From contig JANIIK010000722.1 in assembly GCA_027704905.1 (NCBI GenBank), forward strand, positions 60,001 to 124,000: 64,000 bases of DNA, in the 5' to 3' direction. Made by a program: the position numbers and the translations under genes. Positions 31,965-44,295 of the stretch are shown here, one piece after another. This stretch comes from Muraenolepis orangiensis (taxonomy: Eukaryota > Chordata > Actinopteri > Gadiformes > Muraenolepididae). Under the pieces are notes generated by a model that saw only the letters and a list, made by a program, of their open reading frames with translations, made no database searches and was not told the DNA's origin. Position 1 is the stretch's first letter. Every line of letters begins with the position of its first letter.

Positions 31965-32080
31965 TGTTATTGTATTACTACATAATAACACATATTACAT
32001 ACATATTATATACAACTACTACCTTAACTACCACACAATACATACAACTACTACCTCAACTACCACATATTACATTCCAT
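31965..32080. repeat. 32-bp satellite remnant before C4 flank
   Basis: Three or four degenerate units ending at TTCCATTGAGCCGGTATGTA, which leads to the CA tract. Confidence 0.8.
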
Positions 32081-32105
32081 TGAGCCGGTATGTAGAAACA
32101 CATAT

Positions 32106-32124
32106 ACACACACACACACACACC

Positions 32125-32219
<95 letters not shown>
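32106..32219. repeat. (CA)n microsatellite before the C4 flank
   Basis: About 55 CA repeats. The short homologue at 56848-56864 is the left side of the V5 fusion. Confidence 0.98.
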
Positions 32220-32221
<2 letters not shown>

Positions 32222-32229
32222 CTTTCACT

Positions 32230-33030
32230 GTAATCTCCAGAGACTCTTCTGAAAACCTCCACTGACTTCCTGTCCCTCTAGAGACCCAGGTGGGCGTCAG
32301 CTAAAACTGGAGATCATTTGAATAGCTACGGTTCACTGCTCACAGAATACGGTTAATGAACCACATCTTTAAGAGATGATGTCGGTTTGGTCTTTGACTA
32401 ATAAACTCAACCATGATTAATATGGAACTGTTTCCACCACTCAGCATGCTAGGGATCCTTTGTCTACGTGAGAGATACTGAATGTCTCTCCAGACGTACT
32501 TCTACACGTTTCTAAGTTGGTATGTGTGTAACAGTCAGTGTCCAGCACTGACCACTGACTGTTACTGTTACTATTACTGGAACTGACCACCTCCGGCACG
32601 AGAGGCCACGTTCTAACGTGAGAGCTCAAACCCACAGGCCCTAGCTTCATCGCTAGAACGTCTATTTAGGTGTGGGGGAGTGAGGTTTACCACTGCACAG
32701 CGCCACCTGCTGGCGTCTGTTACATGTGCAGAAACCTGGACACCCTGAACTACTGTTTGATGAAGTGACATGAAGTCAGTCTGAAACACATGGGTCATCT
32801 CAGCAGCAGTGTCTCTATGACTGACACTGGTCCACTGGATCCAGTGAACACACCTTCCAAGAAGAGCCACACAAGCAACACTTTGGTCATTCAGAGATGA
32901 GACAAACCACAGCTTTACCCTTCATTCAAACGGCTGGTCAAATATTTAATGAAGAAATAGAAGAGGTGTTATACTTGTTTAGAGGGTGTACAGAAGATAT
33001 ACCATCAGAAATGATGACAATAAATCATTG
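32230..33030 (-). other. C4 3' flank
   Basis: Nearly identical to the C2 flank, including the extra block with the CTCF-consensus site. ORFs in it are not real genes. Confidence 0.7.
32700..32713 (-). promoter_or_regulatory. CTCF-consensus site 3' of C4
   Basis: Same 14-base match as at 9146-9159, about 520 bases past the C4 stop codon. Confidence 0.55.
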
Positions 33031-33043
33031 TTTTTTTTACATC

Positions 33044-33049
33044 TTTATT
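33044..33049 (-). terminator. C4 polyadenylation signal
   Basis: AATAAA on the - strand about 190 bases past the C4 stop codon. Confidence 0.8.
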
Positions 33050-33234
33050 AAATGTTCAACATGTGACAAACTCAAGCAAAGGGGTAACAGACCATGAAGC
33101 GTAATGCTAATGGCTCAAAGACATGTTATATTGATGGAGGTCATCAGAAGCTGCAGCTACCTTAGACAGAGAGATAGAAAGCAGACGTGTCAGAGGAGAT
33201 TTGTATTCTACACTACTTCCATGCTGGAGCCTCT

Positions 33235-33557
33235 CTACTCTGAACACTGGTCAGGATTCAGGGTTTGAGTGACAGGCGTCTGGCCGCTCCTACTGGCCTC
33301 ACAGCTCACTGAGCCCGCCTTCCTCCACTGGTCCGCAGGGAGGGTCAGGGCGCTGCTCCGGCTGTAGGTGCCATCTTTCCCCAGGACCCCCGGGCTATCC
33401 GACACCCCGGCAGACCTGCTGCTGCCCCCCACCTTCCAGCCAAGCTTCCAGTCTGAGGGGAAGCCCCCAGTGGCCAAACACAGCAGTGTAGCCCTGCCCT
33501 GCTCCAGCTCCACTCTGGAGGGAGGAAGGAGGCTCAGCGTGGGCTGAACCACTCCCA
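33235..33557 (-). CDS. Ig light-chain constant exon C4
   Basis: A 323-bp C1-set exon with acceptor CTCTTCCAG and stop TAG (33235-33237). Both intradomain cysteines (LLCLATGG and VSCEASRSG), the core tryptophan and the terminal QCSE cysteine are present. It is the closest relative of C2 and differs from it mainly by keeping the second cysteine and by a few substitutions (GRATLLC versus GRVALLC). It splices in phase with J4 863 bases to the right. With J4 and V4 it makes a complete cluster. Confidence 0.95.
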
Positions 33558-34419
33558 CTGGAAGAGAGAGAGAGAGAGGAGACAAGTGGACAACTGGCTC
33601 CCTTAACATGGCCGCTCATAGGGAGCACAGAGGACTGGAAGATTCATCAACTGTTGGAATTGTTGATTGAAATGTGGAAACTAATATAAATGAAACCATG
33701 ACACATTTAAACGTTTGAAACATTTAAATGTGTCATGTATTCATTTCTAAATCTTAAATCCTCTTTATTGGTCTCATACATGTACACACACAGTGAAATG
33801 TGTTCATTTAACCCATCCTAGTATTAGAACCTGTGGACCGTCCGGTTCCCAAGTCCCAAAAGACAGAGCTATCCTGTCGCCAATTTATATAAATTTCCAC
33901 ATTAATATAAATGAATACATGAGACACATTGTAATGTTTCTACAGCTGTCAGGTGGCAGAACTTCTTCAGATTCGTTTCTCACTTCCCTTTTCTTATATT
34001 TAATTCAACGTTCGGCCAAAACACAACAGAATAATTTACTAACAATTTAATGGGAACTTTTGAGCACAGAAATACATTTGCAAATTAAATATTCTATTCA
34101 TTAAATTACGACTTTTAAGAAGTCTAAACTGAACTTGAAAGATACTTGTTAGCCCATTTCATGAAGTACAAAGTAAATCAATGATATGCTTAATAAAGTA
34201 TGAATGTTCATCATAATTAAATCGTTACAAAAACATGTATAAATAATAACATTAAGTGATTAAGTAACTCCAATCAATAATATGTGTCTACTGCCCTTAA
34301 CAACCAAACATTTAGAAGTTTAAAAGTTTAGAATATAAATTAAAAGTTCAGACCTATTTCGATATAAAGGTAATGTTTAGGGAGTTATGTCAGATAAAGA
34401 AAAGTGTCCTTGTACTTAC
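33558..34419 (-). other. Cluster 4 J-C intron
   Basis: AT-rich intron. It holds a shortened copy (33765-33880) of the SINE-like repeat of the cluster 2 intron, and the empty TA site that corresponds to the pogo insertion in cluster 1. Confidence 0.7.
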
Positions 34420-34457
34420 AGTCAACGGTGAGTTTGGTGCCGCCACCAAAAGTGATC
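34420..34457 (-). CDS. Ig light-chain J segment J4
   Basis: A 38-bp segment translating as ITFGGGTKLTVD (isoleucine where J1 and J3 have tyrosine), with splice donor GTAAGT at 34414-34419. Confidence 0.95.
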
Positions 34458-34496
34458 CACAGTGATACATCCTCAATAAGAGTCTGTACAAAAACC
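34458..34496 (-). other. J4 recombination signal, 23-bp spacer
   Basis: CACTGTG (34458-34464), 23-bp spacer, GGTTTTTGT (34488-34496). Confidence 0.95.
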
Positions 34497-34908
34497 TCCC
34501 TCCTATTGAAGACACATCTCACTGACACACAGACACTAACTTATCACAGGAAACTATGAAGGAATTCACATTTGATCAACTCAAGCCCTGGTTAGTCACT
34601 TTTATTTATAAGTACGCTCACCTAACTCAATGAAGATAAAAGTGAAATACAGATACATGAATTACAAAGATAATACTAGTATACATTATTATGTTTTTTT
34701 AAGAAACTAGCAAATTTGTATTTTTTTAAAGAAGTAGAACATTTAAGAATGTCAAACAAACCAAGAAAAACATGAATTGGAAAAAAGTCACGGATGATGA
34801 ATTCTGATTGTTTGCAGCTAAATCCACATCGTATTCCATAAAGTGTGAATGTAGAAGAGATACAGAAGTCCTCCCAGAATGTATGCATTCACCCTAACCC
34901 CCAGTGTG
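34497..34908. other. Cluster 4 J-V spacer
   Basis: AT-rich, shorter than in cluster 1 because about 90 bases near 34605 are missing. No gene. Confidence 0.65.
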
Positions 34909-35080
34909 ATGAGTGGAAACAGGTGGTTCACTCTCACACCCAGTGTGATGAGTGGAAACAGGTGGTTCACTCTCACCCCCAGTGTGATCAGTGGAAACAG
35001 GTGGTTCACTCTCACCCCCAGTGTGATGAGTGGAAACAGGTGGTTCACTCTCACCCCCAGTGTGATGAGTGGAAACAGGT
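34909..35080. repeat. 39-bp E-box minisatellite upstream of V4 (4 full copies)
   Basis: Four full units plus the promoter-proximal partial unit. One unit has GTGATCAGTGG instead of GTGATGAGTGG. Confidence 0.95.
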
Positions 35081-35099
35081 CATTTCCATACAGAGGAAG

Positions 35100-35144
35100 C
35101 TTTGCATGCTGAGCTGAAACTGGGCTTCTGAGAGGGTTTAAAAG
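35100..35144 (+). promoter_or_regulatory. V4 promoter: octamer-like and TATA-like boxes
   Basis: CTTTGCAT at 35100-35107 and TTTAAAAG at 35137-35144. Confidence 0.78.
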
Positions 35145-35208
35145 TCCTCCCAGTTCAACACTGCAGGACTCTGAGCTGTCACTCAACCCCCCAGAAACCG
35201 TGGCAACC

Positions 35209-35689
35209 ATGAACCACCTCACCATCCTTTTCTGGACAGTGGTCTGTGGATCCTTAACAGGTGGGTTCATTCCTCTCCATCCACATGTGGACCACCCGTC
35301 TGTGTTAGCTTGTGTTTTCTGTTGGATGACTACATGTTATGTTTGTTTGTTTTCTATAGGAACCAGCAGTCAGGTGACTGTGACCCAGCCACCAGTAGTG
35401 ACTTTTACTACAGGATCCAGAGTCACTCTGACCTGTAAAACCAACCCAGCGGTTTATAGAGATGGTGATGGTGATGATTACATATTCTGGTACCAACAGA
35501 AACCCGGTGAAGCCCCCGAGTTCATCATGAAATATGCAAACAAACTTGTATCACCAACACCAGCTCGGTTTAGTGGCAGTGGAAGCAGCACTGACTTCTC
35601 TCTGACCATCGATGGAGCCCAGCCTGAAGACGCAGCAGTTTATCACTGTCAGAGTGCCCACCACCACCTTAACAGTGTTGATGTGTTCA
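35209..35689 (+). CDS. Ig light-chain variable segment V4 (kappa-like)
   Basis: Exon 1 (35209-35260) codes the shared leader; intron 35261-35359; exon 2 (35360-35689) encodes SQVTVTQPPVVTFTTGS, TLTCKTN, an acidic CDR1 (VYRDGDGDDYIFWYQQ), EFIMKYANKLVSPTPARFSG, and AVYHCQSAHHHLNSVDVF with a histidine run in CDR3. The frame, canonical cysteines and tryptophan are intact. The acidic CDR1 is due to GATGGT repeats and may have grown by slippage. The 12-RSS follows. Confidence 0.95.
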
Positions 35690-35717
35690 CACAGTGATTG
35701 AGAGCCGTACATAAACC
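35690..35717 (+). other. V4 recombination signal, 12-bp spacer
   Basis: CACAGTG (35690-35696), 12-bp spacer, ACATAAACC (35709-35717). Confidence 0.97.
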
Positions 35718-35874
35718 TCCCTCAGTCAGACTGTGTAGTCACTGAGTCGTTACAGCAGGAACCTGCTGCAGCTGCTGAGGGGGAAGAGACTCTGACACAG
35801 AGCACTGAGCACAGAGCTGCTCTAACCAGGGGCCTCAAGCAAGAACCAGCTTTATACTGCTCTACACTATGAAC

Positions 35875-38800
35875 TATACAGATACTACCTCAACTACCAC
35901 ATGTTATATACTACTACTACCTCAACTACCACATGTTATATACTACTACTACCTCAACTACCACATGTTATATACTACTACTACCTCAACTACCACATGT
36001 TATATACTACTACTACCTCAACTACCACATGTTATATACTACTACTACCTCAACTACCACATGTTATATACTACTACTACCTTAACTACCACATGTTATA
36101 TACTACTACTACCTCAACTAACACATGTTATATACTACTACATTTACATTTACATTTACATTTACATTTACATTTTTACATTTACATTTACATTTAGGGC
36201 ATTTGGCAGACGCTTTTATCCAAAGCGACTTACAAGGTGTACATTAGTTGAAGCAGAGTACTACTACTACCTCAACTACCACATGTTATATACTACTACT
36301 ACCTCAACTACCACATATTATATACTACTACTACCTCAACTACTACATGTTATATACTACTACTACCTCAACTACCACATGTTATATACTACTGCTACCT
36401 CAACTACCACATAGTATATACTACTACTACCTCAACTACCACATGTTATATACTACTACTACCTCAACTACCACATAGTATATACTACTACTACCTCAAC
36501 TACCACATGTTATATACTACTACTACCTCAACTACCACATGTCATATTCTACTACTACCTCAACTACCACATGTTATATACTACTACTAACTCAACTAAC
36601 ACATAGTATATACTACTACTACCTCAACTACCACATGTTATATACTACTACTACCTCAACTACCACATGTTATATACTACTACAACCTCAACTACCACAT
36701 GTTATATACTACTACTACCTCAACTAGCACATGTTATATACTACTACTAACTCAACTACCACATATTATATACTACTACTAACTCAACTACCACATATTA
36801 TATACTACTACTAACTCAACTAACACATATTATATACTACTACTAACTCAACTACCACATGTTATATACTACTACTACCTCAACTACCACATGTTATATA
36901 CTACTACTAACTCAACTACCACATGGTATATACTACTACTAACTCAACTACCACATGTTATATACTACTACTAACTCAACTACCACATGGTATATACTAC
37001 TACTACCTCAACTATCACATGTTATATACTACTACTACCTCAACTACCACATGTTATATACTACTACTACCTCAACTACCACATGTTATATACTACTACC
37101 TCAACTACCACATGTTATATACTACTACTAACTCAACTACCACATGTTATATACTACTACTACCTCAACTACCACATGTTATATACTACTACAAACTCAA
37201 CTACCACATGGTATATACTACTACTAACTCAACTACCACATGTTATATACTACTACTAACTCAACTACCACATGGTATATACTACTACTAACTCAACTAC
37301 CACATGTTATATACTACTACTAACTCAACTACCACATGGTATATACTACTACTTCCTCAACTACCACATGTTATATACTACTACTACCTCAACTACCACA
37401 TGTTATATACTACTACTAACTCAACTACCACATGTTATATACTACTACTACCTCAACTACCACATATTATATACTACTACTAACTCAACTACCACATGTT
37501 ATATACTACTACTACCTCAACTACCACATATTATATACTACTACTACCTCAACTACCACATGTTATATACTACTACTACCTCAACTACCACATGTTATAT
37601 ACTACTACTAACTCAACTACCACATGGTATATACTACTACTACCTCAACTACCACATGTTATATACTACTACTACCTCAACTACCACATGTTATATACTA
37701 CTACTACCTCAACTACCACATGTTATATACTACTACTACCTCAACTACCACATATTATATACTACTACTAACTCAACTACCACATGGTATATACTACTAC
37801 TACCTCAACTACCACATGTTATATACTACTACTACCTCAACTACCACATGTTATATACTACTACTAACTCAACTACCACATATTATATACTACTACTACT
37901 ACCTCAACTACCACATGTTATATACTACTACTAACTCAACTACCACATGTTATATACTACTACTACCTCAACTACCACATGTTATATACTACTACTACCT
38001 CAACTACCACATAGTATATACTATTACTAACTCAACTACCACATGTTATATACTACTACTACCTCAACTACCACATGTTATATACTACTACTACCTCAAC
38101 TACCACATGTTATATACTACTACTAACTCAACTACCACATGGTATATACTACTACTAACTCAACTACCACATGTTATATACTACTACTAACTCAACTACC
38201 ACATATTATATACTACTACTAACTCAACTACCACATATTATATACTACTACTAACTCAACTAACACATATTATATACTACTACTACCTCAACTACCACAT
38301 GTTATATACTACTACTACCTCAACTACCACATGTTATATACTACTACTAACTCAACTACCACATAGTATATACTACTACTAACTCAACTAACACATATTA
38401 TATACTACTACTACTACCTCAACTACCACATGTTATATACTACTACTAACTCAACTACCACATGTTATATACTACTACTACCTCAACTACCACATGTTAT
38501 ATACTACTACTACCTCAACTACCACATGTTATATACTACTACTACCTCAACTACCACATATTATATACTACTACTAACTCAACTACCACATGGTATATAC
38601 TACTACTACCTCAACTACCACATGTTATATACTACTACTACCTCAACTACCACATGTTATATACTACTACTAACTCAACTACCACATATTATATACTACT
38701 ACTACTACCTCAACTACCACATGTTATATACTACTACTAACTCAACTACCACATGTTATATACTACTACTACCTCAACTACCACATGTTATATACTACTA

Positions 38801-39345
38801 CTACCTCAACTACCACATAGTATATACTATTACTAACTCAACTACCACATGTTATATACTACTACTACCTCAACTACCACATGTTATATACTACTACTAC
38901 CTCAACTACCACATGTTATATACTACTACTAACTCAACTACCACATGGTATATACTACTACTAACTCAACTACCACATGTTATATACTACTACTAACTCA
39001 ACTACCACATATTATATACTACTACTAACTCAACTACCACATATTATATACTACTACTAACTCAACTAACACATATTATATACTACTACTACCTCAACTA
39101 CCACATGTTATATACTACTACTACCTCAACTACCACATGTTATATACTACTACTAACTCAACTACCACATGTTATATACTACTACTAACTCAACTACCAC
39201 ATATTATATACTACTACTAACTCAACTAACACATATTATACACAACTACCACCTCAATTACCACAAATGACACACAACTACCAGCTCAACTACAACATAT
39301 TTAATACTAATGCTACCTCAATTACAATGTATTACATACAACTAG
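35875..39345. repeat. 32-bp satellite after V4 (about 105 copies, higher-order)
   Basis: The largest array of the 32-bp family. It contains a higher-order duplication with an 806-bp period: the rare variant CTATTACTAACTC occurs at 38021 and again at 38827, and the flanking unit order (including 3-bp-longer CTACTACTACTAC units) matches over at least 700 bp. An L2 tail interrupts it at 36140-36258. Confidence 0.97.
36140..36258 (-). mobile_element. L2-type LINE 3' tail inside the satellite
   Basis: (ACATTT)n followed by AGGGCATTTGGCAGACGCTT and CAAAGCGACTTACAAGG, the reverse complement of the fish L2 3' end. A longer piece is in the V5 array at 58276-58440. Confidence 0.8.
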
Positions 39346-39377
39346 TACCTCAACTTGACCTTACTGACATACAACTG

Positions 39378-39690
39378 CTTGAGCAGAGGGGGGGGCAGCA
39401 GGGGGGGTGGCAGGGGGGGCAGCAGGGGGGGGGCAGCAGGGGGGGGGCAGCAGGGGGGGGGACAGCAGAGGTGCAGCAGCGGGGGGGGGGGGGACAGCAG
39501 AGGGGGGGGGCAGCAGGAGGGGGGGCAGCAGGGTGGGGGGTCAGCAGTGGGGGGGCAGCAGTGGTGGGGGCAGCAGAAGTGGGTGGCAGCAGGGGGGGGG
39601 CGGTAGTAGAGGGGGGAGGACAGCAGAGGTGCAACTGCAGGGGGGGGCGAAAGCAAAGGGGGGGTGAGCAGAGGGGGGGTCAGCAGGGGG
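39378..39690. repeat. Poly-G/GCAGCAG minisatellite
   Basis: G-rich units like those at 14535-15055, again directly next to a LINE reverse-transcriptase relic. Confidence 0.95.
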
Positions 39691-39694
39691 GGAG

Positions 39695-39838
39695 GGCAAA
39701 AAACGATGCGTTGGGTGGTTTTCACCATCCTCTGCAGCACTTTCTCTGGTCTTCCTGAAGTGGACGATGAGCTCCTTGGTCTTCTTGGTGTTGAGGGCCA
39801 GGTTGTTGTCAGCGCTCCACACCACCAGGTGTTGGACC
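39695..39838 (-). pseudogene. LINE reverse-transcriptase relic, part split by the ERV
   Basis: Read leftwards it gives QHLVVWSADNNLALNTKKTK and IVHFRKTRES, the region following the YADD/FADD motif in fish LINE reverse transcriptases. The preceding part of the same protein (FADDTTVVGLI) lies at 46711-46790 on the other side of the provirus, and the two halves meet exactly at the 4-bp target duplication. Confidence 0.8.
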
Positions 39839-40494
39839 TGTGGTGGAAATCTACGTGAATAAGAAGGCAAATTATCAATCAATAAGAACTGTCACACATG
39901 AACTCAATTAAGTTTGAAGATTTATCAAGCAAGCAGAACACAATGAACAAATACAAGTAGACAAGTGGCCAAACAGACAAATTGACAGACAGTCAGACAA
40001 CAGACAGACAACAGACAGACAAAGCTTTGTCGGGAGCCCCGAATCCTATGAGGTGAGGATAGGGAAGTCCACCGTAATGCTGGCAACACTCAGTATTTAT
40101 CCCTTCTTAGGACTGCCCCTAAGACACTGTCTTTCACCCCAATGATGCAAGTCTTGACCACCTGGCTCCACCACCCCCATCTCCAGCACGGGAACAGAGG
40201 AACTCTCGTGCAGGCAGAGGAAGCCAGAGGTGTTGAACCAGGAGCGGCCAAGCCTTTGATCCAGCTCAATAGTTGTATGCCAACCCCCCTCAACAGCTGT
40301 AGACTGCAATAGCCACTGTCCCCCGCTGTGAGATAAACATTACAGTTGGTCAAGCAGGATAAGGATAAGGATAAGGACAAGACCCCTCAGGACAATAGGA
40401 CAAAAGGGTGATAGGGAGAATTACATTGGGGTGCTCTACAGAGGTCAAATAACAGAGAGTGATAGAAGGGACAACATATGATTTTTCCATTACA
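39839..40494 (-). repeat. ERV 3' LTR
   Basis: 656 bp. Begins (on the + strand) TGTGGTGGAAATCTACG and ends TTTTTCCATTACA. It includes a GACAGACAGTCAGACAACAG-type tract. Confidence 0.9.
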
Positions 40495-40510
40495 TTTCCT
40501 CCCTTTTGAT
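40495..40510 (-). other. ERV polypurine tract
   Basis: AAAAGGGAGGAAA on the - strand directly before the 3' LTR. Confidence 0.8.
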
Positions 40511-40965
40511 TATTATCATCATAATTATCACACAACAATTAAACAAATGGAAAAAACACTGACACCATTGATGATTTGAATTATTCATAACAATTCAATA
40601 CATCTGCATCGTCACGCATCCCTAAAGGTAAAATATCACCTTAGTTGGTCAGGTCACTTAAAACATCCAATGTTTTACGCCTTGTTAGGTCTACTAATAC
40701 ATCTTCATGAGCACCAAGAAAACATGATATTACTGAAAGCTGTTTTACCATTAGTTACAAAATAAAGTTCATCACATTCAACACATTCAACATCAGCAGT
40801 AGGGGTTACAGTCTGGTACACACTGGTGAGGTCTTCATCTTGGTGAATAGCAATGCCTCCTCTAACCCCGCCTCCATGATCACGGTTTTGCGACTTGGGA
40901 CCTTAGGGGGAACTTCCCCCCACCGTCCCTCCTCAATGATCATAGATTAGGGGAAAGGTTCAGGA
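40511..40965. other. ERV env-to-polypurine-tract region
   Basis: AT-rich non-coding sequence downstream of env. No gene. Confidence 0.5.
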
Positions 40966-40968
40966 TCC

Positions 40969-42197
40969 CTATTCATTCAGATGTGCCAAGTTAACGTCCA
41001 CGAATGGTGGAGTCCAGTCGTCGCTATCAGCATTCCACTTCATGAGGACGTGTGCCTCCCTTTTGTTTATGGCCTTATCTACCAGATTCCGCATGCAGGG
41101 AATCCCACACATTGAACATATGCAAAGTAACACTAAGAGTCCCCCTGCCCAGATACATATCATTACTAGCCAGTGTTTCCAAGACGAAAGCATGCCCCGT
41201 AGCCAGTCATCGTCTGCGGTGATATTGTCCTCGCTCATGGCGTCGCGAAGGGCTGTCAGGTTCTGCATTGCTTGGTCTATCTCCTTGCCATCCGCATCGT
41301 TGTCTGGAATATATGTGCAACATGATGAACCCACCACAACACAAACCCCTCCTGAAGACGCTGTCAGCTGGTCCAAGACCATTCTATTTTGCATTACAAC
41401 CAACCGTAAGCTAGTTAGTTCCTCCTTGATCGCCCCAACGGAGGCTAGTGTGCTGTTAACAAACGATTGAAGTCGATAGTTAGTTGTCTCTGCCATAAGA
41501 AGAAGCTTACCCACGCCTAGTTGTGGAAATAGTGCAAGACCGAACTTCTGTGCGGTCGTCCATATTTTGAAATCGTTGGGGACGTCGGTTCCCCACATTC
41601 CATCATGCTTTTTAAAATATACCGCTCGCTTTTCTCGCCTAACTTTTGATATCGGGGTTGCCGTAATAATGTATGTCTGGTCTGTAATTGATATTGGTGC
41701 GCAAAGACCAGACCAGTCGTTTGGGAGGCTGTGATAGACCCTAGATCCACACAGCCACCACAGACCCTCTACGACCCTGGTTCCTCGTGGGCCTGGTACC
41801 ATTAACGCACACTGAGAACTGCTGGTGCCTGGGGGTATCGGTATTACCATGCGCGTATCGTACTCGCTTGACGCCATCTGTGTTGTTTTAGTCGTGCCTT
41901 TAAACGTGCAAAAGGAAAATATCTTCATACATTTATCCACGTGTATATCTCCAAGCGGTTGGGACCCAACTGCTACTACACACATGTCAAAGGTCATCTC
42001 TGGATCTATTGTTACCGTCACGAGGGAAATAGGATGCGCCTCCTGTGGGGCCACATGTACGGTTCAATTTGTGCAGTCGGAGTCTATGTTATTTAGCGAT
42101 ATCGTCGGGTCAAACTTTGCAAAATCATTACTCGGTAATGCTGTCCCCATCATCATTAGACACCCGGCCACACTGTGAGTCATCTTCCTAGACATGA
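40969..42197 (-). pseudogene. ERV envelope (env), one in-frame stop
   Basis: Read leftwards, a frame opens at about 42195 with a hydrophobic signal-like segment and is interrupted by one TGA at 42064-42066; after it 361 residues are open to the stop at 40969. Numbering from that stop-free part: a surface-unit motif WWLCG near 99-103 with SLPNDWSGLC near 109-118, a furin site RREKR at 139-143, a heptad-like region near 205-230, the transmembrane-subunit motif CX6CC at 238-246 (as in gamma-type envelopes), a membrane span near 295-316 and a short cytoplasmic tail. The surface unit is short (about 190 residues), possibly shortened. The rest of the virus is degraded, so the relatively open env deserves note, but the stop argues against a working gene. 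Confidence 0.85.
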
Positions 42198-42479
42198 TTG
42201 GGGGTGCATGAGATGACGTTGGCATTGTGGAACAGACATTACAATTCGATTTACCAGTTGATCTCGTATTATTAGCATTTCTCCACCACATATTGGCGGC
42301 GTACGTGTGGATCAGGATGATATATGTTATGTGTGTTAGGACGACGTGCTCTCGTAAGTCAGGTCGTCTGTTCTAGGGAGGTTTTGCCTCTCCCACCCTA
42401 GGATAGGACCTACAATAAGAATGGTTAGCACAGTTCCAATATGTATGTGTACCGTGTATATAGTTAGAGCCACATTCAT

Positions 42480-42690
42480 CATCTAGTGTATTGAGCTACT
42501 TCTCTTCCTGGCTTAGAGGCCTGTGGTCTCCTGCTGGTGATGGTGAACATTTGCTGTGGTACTCGTGAACCCACGTGGCTCGTCCCTCCACCTTCACTGC
42601 CGCATGAGTAATGAGGATTTGGAATGGTCCAACCCACACCCCCTCCCTTTCGGTAGAACCACCCTTTGTCCAGTGGTTCTTCTCATTAGC
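42480..42690 (-). pseudogene. ERV integrase C-terminal remnant
   Basis: Read leftwards: EREGVWVGPFQILITHAAVK and ATWVHEYHSK, the SH3-like C-terminal end of gammaretroviral integrase. The catalytic core is missing. Confidence 0.7.
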
Positions 42691-42696
42691 ATCCGC

Positions 42697-42906
42697 CTAT
42701 TGTTGGACCTCCTGTAGGGAGAGAGGAGGTACTTCCAGTGGAGTGTGCACGTTAGTACTATGCATTTCCTGTCTTAATGCTGCCGCTTTTGCAGCTCTGT
42801 CTACTCTATCATTTCCTTTAGACACATCATCTTGATTTCTCACATGAACTTCACTTTTTACAGCTGCCAGTGGCCTAGGGAATAGCAAAGCGTCCAAGAA
42901 AACCAC
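42697..42906 (-). pseudogene. ERV RNase H C-terminal remnant
   Basis: Read leftwards: KSEVHVRNQDDVSKGNDRVD followed by RAAKAAAL, matching the end of retroviral RNase H. It is joined almost directly to the integrase end, showing an internal deletion. Confidence 0.7.
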
Positions 42907-43730
42907 AATCAGTTTGTGATGAAAAAAGTTGTTCCTTACACAGTATTCATTACACTTTGACCTTCTTTATGGTAATCATTATTACTCCAAAAATGTGTGT
43001 GAGAAAAATTTGTGAGTAATTTGAGATGTCCTTTGAATATATTGGTGTAGGGCAGTCTTCCTCCCTCCTCTTGACACATGGTCCCTCCCATGTGTCAACT
43101 TATCATAATATGGAAGCACCTTAAGTGATTTCCTCCTAAATGTCTGCTAGCACGCACTGACCAAGCATCCAGAAATTAAATTATTTTCTAATTGTGCGAA
43201 AATTGTAATCTTAAAATAGCAAACCTTAAAGTTTTATCATAACATTATTAAAACAGTTCTTATAGAACCTGATAACATGAATCCAGATTAGTTAAAGGGT
43301 GTTCTCAGTGAAATAATTGTATTGGTTTATCCTGGCCTCCACTTTTCTCTTCTTTTTTTCTAAGTAAAATGTCACACCTTTGTCTACATATTTTAGAAAT
43401 AAACAGTCTTACTTAACACTTTGATTGGTGCTGTCCTATTCAAAGCAATCGTATAGGGTTAGTAGGTTTTTAATTTAAGTTTCATAAAAGGTTCCGGTCA
43501 ATTTGAACTATTTAAGGTTTAATCACTTTGTCAACAGCAACACAGCATTGCCTCCAATGCAAGTAACATTATCATTTTATATAGCTGTTATTTTATTATA
43601 CTCTTTGGTTGTATATCAGCTCATGTGCAATGCGGACGTATTCTACTTGTACTCTAACATTCAACGTATGATGTACAAAATTAGCAATCCCCTCAGTATC
43701 ATACGGATCTTTCAACATTAACATATTAAC
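42907..43730. other. ERV internal AT-rich region
   Basis: No pol motif is recognised; the expected RT and protease are not here. Confidence 0.5.
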
Positions 43731-44290
43731 TGTCACGAGAGAGGGAGTGGGTTGGACCCCGAACGCAGACAAGTGGAGAGTGATACGAGACGGCTTTATT
43801 TCCAAAAACACACACAAAACACAAGGGTACACGGGGAGGACGATCCGCGGAGTACCGGCAGGCAGTTGACCGGCGGGTAGTCCGGGACAGGGGAAGGAGT
43901 CTGTACCGGGTATCGGGTGCGGAGTACCGGCAGGTAGTTGGCAGGCGATGGGTACCAGACGGGAGAACTACGTGAATAGTAGAGTAACGACCTCACGCTG
44001 GGGTAAAGGAAAGACAACGTATATATACCCCAGGTGAGGTGATGAACAAATTACACGGGGGGAAATTGAGACCAGGTGTGTGTGTGTGTGTGTGTGTGTG
44101 GCCAGCGCACGTGGCTTGGCCACGCCCCCTGCCAACCAACGTGATTGTTGACAGGAGCGTGTGTGCGCCACCAGCGCACGTGGCTAGGCCACGCCCCCTG
44201 CCAACCAACGTGATTGTTGACAGGAGCGTGTGTGCGCCACCAGCGCACGTGGCTAGGCCACGCCCCCTGCCAACCACCGTAACCGTGACA
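43731..44290 (-). mobile_element. Gypsy solo LTR (560 bp) inside the ERV
   Basis: Starts TGTCACGAGAGAGGG and ends CCGTAACCGTGACA, flanked by TTAAC on both sides (43726-43730 and 44291-44295). It is the reverse complement of the LTR at 19929-20421 but with three rather than two copies of the inner 67-bp GGGGGCGTGGCC repeat. It arose by insertion followed by LTR-LTR recombination. Confidence 0.93.
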
Positions 44291-44295
44291 TTAAC

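Noticed and set aside
35869..38996. Tyrosine/threonine-rich ORFs of up to 220 codons in the 32-bp arrays
   Set aside because: A stop-free 32-bp unit gives the same 32-residue repeat in all three frames; this is a satellite artefact.
41042..41470. 142-codon ORF on the + strand
   Set aside because: It is the antisense shadow of the env frame.
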